A stretch of 9,582 nucleotides of DNA from Candidatus Aenigmatarchaeota archaeon (GTDB lineage Archaea > Aenigmatarchaeota > Aenigmatarchaeia > QMZP01): NCBI GenBank assembly GCA_016198605.1, contig JACQIG010000030.1:1-9582 (forward strand), given 5' to 3'. Below the pieces are notes generated by a model. The model made no database searches. It was not told the origin of the DNA and saw only the letters and a program-made list of their open reading frames with translations. Below are positions 5,359 to 9,582 of the stretch, one piece after another. How positions within the stretch are numbered: the first letter of the stretch is position 1; every line of letters starts with the position of its first letter. Position numbers and translations under genes: made by a program.

Positions 5359-6537
5359 ATGATGGATATGAAGGCTGAAATAACCGTGCTGGCGGTATTG
5401 GCATTTGTTCTAGTGTCTCAGGCTTCGGCACTGGCGCAGTCAGGGCTGCCCACGCTTGTAGTGGACAGGATAGACCCACAGCCTGCGGAGCCTGGGGATG
5501 ACATAGTGGTTGCCATAACGCTCTTCAACGACCTCAGCTCCAGGACTGGCGAGTTCTCCGTGGGGATTGACGCGCAGGCGCCCTTCATACTCAAGTCCTC
5601 GGAGAAGGTGCTGGAAAGCCAGAGGCTCTGCGGAGGCTGCAGGATAAAGAACACGTATTTCCTTTCAATAGAGTCCACGGCAGTCTCGGGGACATACCCC
5701 ATTTACGTGGTGCTCACTTCAGGCGAGGCGGAAACCACGGAGCAGGTTGACGTCAAGATACAGGGGAAGCCCAACCTGATATTCTCCGCGGACCCGGATG
5801 GGCTGAACGCGATAACCCCCGGCTCGCAGTTTCCCGTGGAGCTTGGCGTGGTGAACATAGGCAGCGGCCAGGCGAAGCAGATAAAGATACAGCCCGACTC
5901 CCCAGATTTCATAGTAATAGGCAGCTCAGTAAAGACCCTGGGCACCCTGGCGGCAGGCGAGACAAAGAAGGTCGCGTTTGACTTTGTGGCCGCCACGGAC
6001 CTTGAGGCAAACTCTTACGCGGTCCCGCTCAAGTTCTCCTACCTTGACGAGCAGGGCAATGCGGTAAACACCACACTCAACCTAGGGCTGAAGGTGGTCA
6101 ACAAGGGGAGCATAAACATACAGGCGATAAAGATAGCCTCTGCCTCAGGCAGCCCTGTGATAGCCGCCGGCCAGCCCTTCACTGTTGTCGTAAGGCTTGA
6201 GAACGTCGGCGAAGGCGATGCGGATTCCGTGGAGGCCGAGCTGTCCTGCCCGTTCAACGGCCCCAAGAAGGCTTTCCTGGGCCAGCTGCAGAAGGACGAG
6301 GACGCGCCTGCGGTGTTTGACCTGACATCACCCGAGGACGGCAAGTTCAATTGCACGCTTGGCGTCTCCTACAAGGACGACACGGGCGCGCACAGGTTCA
6401 CGGAGGAGTTTGAGGCCAGCATTGCGCCCGCCGACCTCTCAGGGATCCTGATACCGGCCGTGGCAATAATAGTGCTCCTGTTAGCCTTCAGGAGAAGGGT
6501 GCTGCCATTCCTTGGCATGAAGCCCCGCAAGAGGTAG
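5359..6537 (+). CDS. Secreted, membrane-anchored multi-domain beta-sandwich protein (CARDB/COG1361-like)
   Basis: The 392-aa protein has a signal peptide (residues 1-26, cleavage likely after ASALA), three consecutive Ig-like beta-sandwich segments (about 31-135, 138-248 and 250-355) and a C-terminal membrane helix (361-377) followed by a basic cytoplasmic tail (RRRVLPFLGMKPRKR). Patterns such as PGDDIVVAITLFN, PGSQFPVELGVVNIG and AGQPFTVVVRLENVGEGDA are typical of CARDB/COG1361-like domains. The bulk is therefore outside the cell. Domain 1 has a CGGC pair (C91, C94), and domain 3 has C297 and C332, so disulfides are possible. The gene is followed 12 nt later by a MacB/FtsX-like permease and then an ABC ATPase. 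In archaea such proteins often sit beside this transporter type and are thought to be extracytoplasmic partners. The start at 5359 has AGGGG 6 nt upstream. In-frame ATGs at 5362 and 5368 are alternatives. Confidence 0.8.
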   Translation: MMDMKAEITVLAVLAFVLVSQASALAQSGLPTLVVDRIDPQPAEPGDDIVVAITLFNDLSSRTGEFSVGIDAQAPFILKSSEKVLESQRLCGGCRIKNTYFLSIESTAVSGTYPIYVVLTSGEAETTEQVDVKIQGKPNLIFSADPDGLNAITPGSQFPVELGVVNIGSGQAKQIKIQPDSPDFIVIGSSVKTLGTLAAGETKKVAFDFVAATDLEANSYAVPLKFSYLDEQGNAVNTTLNLGLKVVNKGSINIQAIKIASASGSPVIAAGQPFTVVVRLENVGEGDADSVEAELSCPFNGPKKAFLGQLQKDEDAPAVFDLTSPEDGKFNCTLGVSYKDDTGAHRFTEEFEASIAPADLSGILIPAVAIIVLLLAFRRRVLPFLGMKPRKR

Positions 6538-6543
6538 GGAGGG
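6536..6543 (+). promoter_or_regulatory. Ribosome binding site of the permease gene
   Basis: AGGGAGGG overlaps the TAG stop codon of the upstream secreted-protein gene and ends 6 nt before the ATG at 6550, indicating translation from the shared mRNA. Confidence 0.6.
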
Positions 6544-6549
6544 TTCTGC

Positions 6550-7776
6550 ATGAGGATAATACCCTTTCTCGCCTTCAAGGACATGGTGAGGGACAGGAAG
6601 ATAGTGCTGCTCGTCATATTCCTGCTCGCCTTCTCCTACGTCAACCTCACATTCTTCCCCGCGTTCCTCAACGGCCTGAGCAACACGTTCCAGGACGAGA
6701 TTGTGGACACTGGCACGTCCCACATAATCATAACGCCCCGCCTGGAATCCAACAGCCCCTACCTGAATTTCGTGTCAAGCACGAGGAAGAAGATAGACCT
6801 GATACCCGGGGTGGCAGGCTCCTCCTCCCACATAGGGCTTTCAGGGACAGTCTTCTTTGAGGGCAAGCAGACCGGGGTGGGCATAACCGCACTGACACCA
6901 TCCGATGACAGCCATGTCACTGCAATAGGCGAGAAGATACTTAAGGGCGACTACCTCAGCGACGGCGACACAGGGGAGATCGTGATGGGCGAGCTGATAG
7001 CCGGGAGGAAGATAGAGGACAGGATAGGCCAGACAGGAGGCTTCGGCGCCGCCACCGAAGGGCTCGGAGGCGTTGACGTCGGCCAGAAGGTGGTGATAAG
7101 GTTCTCCAACGGGGTCGAGAGTGAATTCAGGGTCAAGGGCATATCGGGCAGCCAGGGGTTCAGCCTCGTCTCCCAGACCATATACATGACCGCCATGGAT
7201 GCGGAAGAGATATTGGGCATAGATGACCAGGCTTCCTCCATACTTGTCAGGCTCAACAACAAGGATGACGCGGCCCGCTACAAGAAACTGATACTTGAGC
7301 TCGGCCTGTCCAACGCCAACATACAGACATGGTCTGAGGCGTCCACCTTCGCCGAAGGCCTGAACCAGACGTTCGGCATAGTGATAATCGTGACAACCAT
7401 CGTGGGCATCGTGATAGTCATGGCCACCGTGGGGATAGTGATATTCATAAACACCTCCAGGAAGAGGAGGATAATAGGCGTGCTGAAGGCCATAGGCATG
7501 CAGAAGAACCACCTGATGATGGTCTTCCTTTTTGAGTCCCTGCTGTTCGGGCTAATAGGGACGCTGCTTGGCGCGGCGATAGTCTACTCCACGGTATATT
7601 ACATGAACATACACCCGATAGTGCTTCCCATAGGCGCGCTAAAGCCCGTGCTGCTGACCTCCACTGCGGTGAACGCCGTGGCCATACTCATAGCGTCCTC
7701 CCTGGTGGCCGGCTACATACCCTCAAGGCTGGCCTCAAGGCAGGAGATACTTGAGACGATAAAGGTGGTTGAGTGA
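6550..7776 (+). CDS. MacB/FtsX-type ABC transporter permease
   Basis: The 408-aa protein has the classic layout of the MacB/LolCE/FtsX permease superfamily: one N-terminal membrane helix (about residues 18-39), a large external domain (about 45-270, MacB periplasmic-core type, with a Gly-rich segment near 160-176) and three C-terminal helices (275-300, 323-352, 368-390). The cytoplasmic loop SRKRRIIGVLKAIGMQKNHL after helix 2 is the conserved coupling region that contacts the ATPase. The terminal SRLASRQEILETIKVVE matches the usual FtsX-family end. These permeases do not carry substrates through a channel but pass ATP-driven movement to the outside domain, extruding or releasing proteins, lipids or peptides, or activating envelope enzymes. 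The partners are the secreted protein before it and the ATPase after it. Substrate unknown. Confidence 0.92.
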   Translation: MRIIPFLAFKDMVRDRKIVLLVIFLLAFSYVNLTFFPAFLNGLSNTFQDEIVDTGTSHIIITPRLESNSPYLNFVSSTRKKIDLIPGVAGSSSHIGLSGTVFFEGKQTGVGITALTPSDDSHVTAIGEKILKGDYLSDGDTGEIVMGELIAGRKIEDRIGQTGGFGAATEGLGGVDVGQKVVIRFSNGVESEFRVKGISGSQGFSLVSQTIYMTAMDAEEILGIDDQASSILVRLNNKDDAARYKKLILELGLSNANIQTWSEASTFAEGLNQTFGIVIIVTTIVGIVIVMATVGIVIFINTSRKRRIIGVLKAIGMQKNHLMMVFLFESLLFGLIGTLLGAAIVYSTVYYMNIHPIVLPIGALKPVLLTSTAVNAVAILIASSLVAGYIPSRLASRQEILETIKVVE

Positions 7777-7795
7777 CAAAGCTTTTTTCCAAAAA

Positions 7796-7849
7796 TCTTG
7801 CGGCTTTGCCGCAAGAGATGTGCCGCATCTCTTGTACTGAGGCACAAGA
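7796..7849 (+). other. Cluster of three overlapping hairpins in the permease-ATPase gap
   Basis: Three inverted repeats overlap. Hairpin 1 (7796-7816) pairs TCTTGCGGC with GCCGCAAGA around TTT, 9 perfect pairs. Hairpin 2 (7812-7834) pairs CAAGAGATG with CATCTCTTG around a 5-nt loop, 9 perfect pairs plus one G-U. Hairpin 3 (7830-7849) pairs TCTTGT with ACAAGA around 8 nt. Hairpin 2 shares CAAGA with hairpin 1 and TCTTG with hairpin 3, so 1+3 and 2 are alternative folds. A CTTTTTT (7782-7788) and AAAAAAG (7858-7864) flank the cluster and are themselves complementary. It may be an RNA switch or attenuator, a processing site, or a palindromic repeat element. Confidence 0.55.
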
Positions 7850-7874
7850 AAGTTTGCAAAAAAGGGAGGCTATC

Positions 7875-7892
7875 TCACTCATTTCACTCGTT
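7875..7892 (+). repeat. Short tandem repeat, two 9-bp units
   Basis: TCACTCATT is followed at once by TCACTCGTT, one mismatch. It lies between the hairpin cluster and the ATPase ribosome site and has no visible coding role. Two units only, so chance is possible. Confidence 0.4.
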
Positions 7893-7927
7893 CGATTACG
7901 CCTTCCATGTTACCATTTTGCGGCTGC

Positions 7928-7935
7928 GGAGGTGG
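7928..7935 (+). promoter_or_regulatory. Ribosome binding site of the ABC ATPase gene
   Basis: GGAGGTGG is a near-perfect archaeal Shine-Dalgarno ending 4 nt before ATG 7940. It fixes the start there and argues against the longer frame from 7907, which would encode a Cys/Gly-rich N terminus through this site. Confidence 0.8.
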
Positions 7936-7939
7936 CGGT

Positions 7940-8617
7940 ATGATAAAACTGAAGGGCGTGCACAAGGTATATTCCATGGGCGACGTGAAGGTCCACGCGC
8001 TCAGGGGGATTGACATGAACGTGAAGAAGGGAGATTTCGTATCCATAATGGGGCCTTCAGGCTCCGGGAAGAGCACTATGCTGCACATAATTGGCGTGCT
8101 TGACAGGCAGACAAAGGGCTCGGTGCACATCAAGTCCGTGGATGTGGCCATGATGAGCGACGAGGACAGGACGTCTTTCAGGCTGAAGGAGATAGGCTTC
8201 GTCTTCCAGTTCTATTCCCTGCTGCCCGAGCTTACCGCGCTGGAGAACATATTCATACCAAACATGCTTGCCGGCATGAATGGCAAGCAGTGCAGGAAGA
8301 ATGCCAGGGAGATGATGGAGAAGCTTGGCATTGGCGAGAGGCTCAGCAACTACCCGCACCAGCTTTCCGGCGGCGAGCAGCAGAGGGTCTCAATAGCCCG
8401 CGCCCTGGTGAACAAACCGGAGCTGCTGCTGGCCGACGAGCCAACGGCCTCGCTGGATTCCAAGTCCGCGATGAACGTGATAAGCATCCTCAGGAAGCTC
8501 AACGAGGAGATAAGGCAGACCATTGTCCTGATAACGCACGAGCAGTCGCTGGGCGCGCTGGCGGACCGCGGCATCTGGCTGAAGGACGGCGCGGTGGAGA
8601 GGGAAAAGGATTTTTAA
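7940..8617 (+). CDS. ABC transporter ATPase, LolD/MacB type
   Basis: The 225-aa ATPase has all expected motifs: Walker A GPSGSGKST (38-46), Q-loop Gln90, signature LSGGEQQR (142-149), Walker B LLLADEPTA with catalytic Glu167, D-loop SLD (171-173) and switch His200. The segment FYSLLPELTALENIFIPNML after the Q-loop is typical of the LolD/MacB/FtsE group that works with FtsX-type permeases. It should form a dimer under two copies of the upstream permease and drive its external domain. It starts 163 nt after the permease, with a strong ribosome site and no convincing TATA box in the gap, so I infer one operon with the secreted-protein and permease genes. The intervening hairpins may adjust ATPase level. 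All catalytic residues are intact. Confidence 0.95.
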   Translation: MIKLKGVHKVYSMGDVKVHALRGIDMNVKKGDFVSIMGPSGSGKSTMLHIIGVLDRQTKGSVHIKSVDVAMMSDEDRTSFRLKEIGFVFQFYSLLPELTALENIFIPNMLAGMNGKQCRKNAREMMEKLGIGERLSNYPHQLSGGEQQRVSIARALVNKPELLLADEPTASLDSKSAMNVISILRKLNEEIRQTIVLITHEQSLGALADRGIWLKDGAVEREKDF

Positions 8618-8618
8618 C
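8611..8618 (+). promoter_or_regulatory. TATA box of the DedA-family gene, overlapping the ATPase stop codon
   Basis: TTTTTAAC includes the TAA stop codon of the ATPase gene (8615-8617) and is preceded by a purine-rich BRE-like GGAAAAGGA. Its centre is 25 nt before ATG 8639, predicting a leaderless transcript. Confidence 0.5.
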
Positions 8619-8638
8619 CGGGGTTGACAAGTAGATGC

Positions 8639-9289
8639 ATGGCCGACCCTGTAACGCTGCTTGCTGGATTCATACTGAACATAGACGCCCACCTGAATTC
8701 AATCATACAGGCCTATGGGATACTCGCATACGCAATACTGTTCATAATCATACTGCTGGAGACCGGGCTTGTCATAGCGCCTTTCCTGCCCGGGGATTCG
8801 CTGCTATTCGCCGCCGGCGCCATAGCCGCCCTTGGATCCATGAACGTGTTTGCACTGTTCGCGCTCCTTTCCATTGCAGCAATAGCAGGCGACACCATTA
8901 ACTACTGGATTGGCCACCGGTGGGGTGTCAGGCTGTTCTCCGGGCACTCGCGCCTCTTCAGGAAGGAATACCTGAAGAAGACGGAGGGCTTTTACCGCAG
9001 GCATGGCGGCAAGGTCATTGTCATAGCAAGGTTTATACCCGTCATCCGCACCTTCGCGCCCTTCGTGGCCGGCATAGGCAGGATGTCCTACGGGAAGTTC
9101 ATCCTCTACAACATCCTGGGGGGCATAACATGGACAGCCATCTTCATCTTCGGCGGCTTCTTCTTCGGCAACCTTCCCGTGGTCAGGGAGAATTTCGCCC
9201 TCGCGATAATAGCGATAATAGCCATCTCGCTGGTGCCGGTGGTTGTCGGCGCGGCAAGGCACAGGCTCAAGGGGAGGAACAGGATTTAA
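8639..9289 (+). CDS. DedA-family membrane protein
   Basis: The 216-aa protein belongs to the DedA (SNARE-associated/VTT) family of integral membrane proteins linked to lipid scrambling or flipping and membrane-potential homeostasis. The signature segments are present: LETGLVIAPFLPGDSLLF with Glu41 and Asp53, then RFIPVIRTFAPFVAGIGRMS with Arg131 and Arg137. Acidic and basic residues at these places are needed for function in E. coli YqjA/YghB. Hydrophobic stretches lie near 28-48, 55-84, 155-178 and 185-205. The C terminus is basic. ATG 8639 is favoured because it is 25 nt from the TATA box. A TTG at 8624 would extend the frame by five codons and has no ribosome site. It probably has its own promoter, and a link to the ABC module is only positional. 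Confidence 0.92.
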   Translation: MADPVTLLAGFILNIDAHLNSIIQAYGILAYAILFIIILLETGLVIAPFLPGDSLLFAAGAIAALGSMNVFALFALLSIAAIAGDTINYWIGHRWGVRLFSGHSRLFRKEYLKKTEGFYRRHGGKVIVIARFIPVIRTFAPFVAGIGRMSYGKFILYNILGGITWTAIFIFGGFFFGNLPVVRENFALAIIAIIAISLVPVVVGAARHRLKGRNRI

Positions 9290-9291
9290 AC
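9284..9291 (+). promoter_or_regulatory. TATA box of the DUF460 gene, overlapping the DedA stop codon
   Basis: ATTTAAAC contains the DedA-family stop codon TAA (9287-9289). Its centre is about 26 nt before ATG 9314, and no ribosome site precedes that ATG, so a leaderless transcript is expected. Confidence 0.55.
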
Positions 9292-9313
9292 CTTCTTGCC
9301 AAAATATAATTGA

Positions 9314-9582
9314 ATGCGCAGCCAGCTGATTGTGGGCATAGACCCCGGGACGACCACCGCTGTCACGCTGCTTGACATGCAGGGCAGGCTTGTCTCCATC
9401 AGGAGCGGGAGGAACCTTTCCAAGTCCGCTGTCGCTGAGATGATCTCCAGCAAGGGCGACCCGGTGATAATAGCGAGCGACACATTCCCCGCGCCGAGGG
9501 CCATAGAGAAGCTTGCAGCGGCGTTCTTCGCCAGGCTGGTGACGCCCGCGGAGAACCTCAAGCGGGAGGACAAGGCCAGCAT
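9314..9582 (+). CDS. DUF460/COG2433 RNase H-fold (RuvC/YqgF-like) protein, 5' part
   Basis: The frame starts at ATG 9314 and runs 89 codons to the window edge, so the 3' part is missing. The start LIVGIDPGTTTAVTLLDMQG is an RNase H-fold first strand with the catalytic-type Asp10 and a phosphate-binding-like GTTT turn. It is followed by GDPVIIASDTFPAPRAIEKL and ARLVTPAENLKREDK. This combination fits the archaeal DUF460/COG2433 family, described as a predicted nuclease related to RuvC and YqgF. Full-length members are much longer, with coiled-coil regions that cannot be seen here. Activity has to be taken from the family. The gene follows the DedA gene by 24 nt but seems to have its own promoter. 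Confidence 0.82.
   Translation, partial: MRSQLIVGIDPGTTTAVTLLDMQGRLVSIRSGRNLSKSAVAEMISSKGDPVIIASDTFPAPRAIEKLAAAFFARLVTPAENLKREDKAS

Noticed and set aside
6841..7512. Minus-strand open frame of 223 codons inside the permease gene
   Set aside because: Rich in Tyr/His/Gly as expected from antisense of ATA/ATG/GTG codons, with no recognisable motif or start signal.
7781..7788. Transcription terminator after the permease gene (CTTTTTT)
   Set aside because: A T6 tract could terminate in archaea, but the ATPase lacks a convincing promoter and has a strong ribosome site, so full termination here is unlikely. Partial termination remains possible.
7907..7939. Longer N terminus of the ABC ATPase starting at 7907
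   Set aside because: It would encode a Cys/Gly-rich extension through the Shine-Dalgarno sequence. ATG 7940 has ideal spacing and matches the usual family start.
7777..7939. Possible tRNA or structured RNA gene in the permease-ATPase gap
   Set aside because: No cloverleaf, T-loop (GTTCRANTC) or acceptor pairing could be assembled; the only structure is the overlapping hairpins.
7777..8013. Open frame continuing past the permease stop, suggesting readthrough
   Set aside because: It encodes an Arg/Lys/His-rich sequence running through the hairpins and into the out-of-frame ATPase gene, with no ribosome site. The permease already ends at its family-typical C terminus.
8624..8638. TTG start of the DedA-family gene at 8624
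   Set aside because: No ribosome site, and ATG 8639 has the correct TATA spacing for a leaderless start.

Overview
The window reads as archaeal chromosomal DNA. The S7, S12 and EF-2 proteins are of archaeal type, EF-2 carries the diphthamide-site loop, several genes have TATA boxes about 25 nt from the start, and Shine-Dalgarno sites are GGTG-like. The last gene belongs to an archaeal family of RNase H-fold proteins (DUF460/COG2433). Genes are tightly packed, two are tiny, and AGG (Arg) and ATA (Ile) codons are common. The phylum cannot be fixed from sequence alone. A small-genome lineage of the DPANN type is a guess based on compactness and divergent ribosomal proteins.

Left part (1-3826): a minus-strand ribosomal-protein cluster runs rps12, a 45-aa orphan, a 49-aa two-helix membrane orphan, rps7, then an unrecognised gene cut by the window edge. 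Gaps are 2-9 nt, so this is almost certainly one transcription unit. Elongation factor EF-2 points the other way from a shared 114-bp promoter region. In many archaea it lies downstream of rps7 on the same strand.

Middle part (3827-5358): a rhodanese plus metallo-beta-lactamase fusion of the persulfide-dioxygenase/sulfurtransferase type meets an orphan of about 103 aa end to end, their stop codons forming TGATCA. The orphan is divergent from the next operon across 98 bp that holds two TATA boxes and a 6-4-6 palindrome between them.

Right part (5359-8617): a three-gene export-type module. It comprises a secreted, C-terminally anchored protein with three predicted beta-sandwich (CARDB/COG1361-like) domains, a MacB/FtsX-type permease and a LolD/MacB-type ABC ATPase. 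The ATPase is separated from the permease by 163 nt containing three overlapping hairpins that can only partly coexist, an attenuator-like layout. This leader and the two small genes between rps12 and rps7 are the most unusual parts of the window.

End (8618-9582): a DedA-family membrane protein and the start of a DUF460/COG2433 gene. Each appears to be driven by a TATA box that overlaps the stop codon of the gene before it and to be translated from a leaderless mRNA. No tRNA, rRNA, CRISPR array, transposase or origin was seen. No gene-free stretch exceeds 300 bases.
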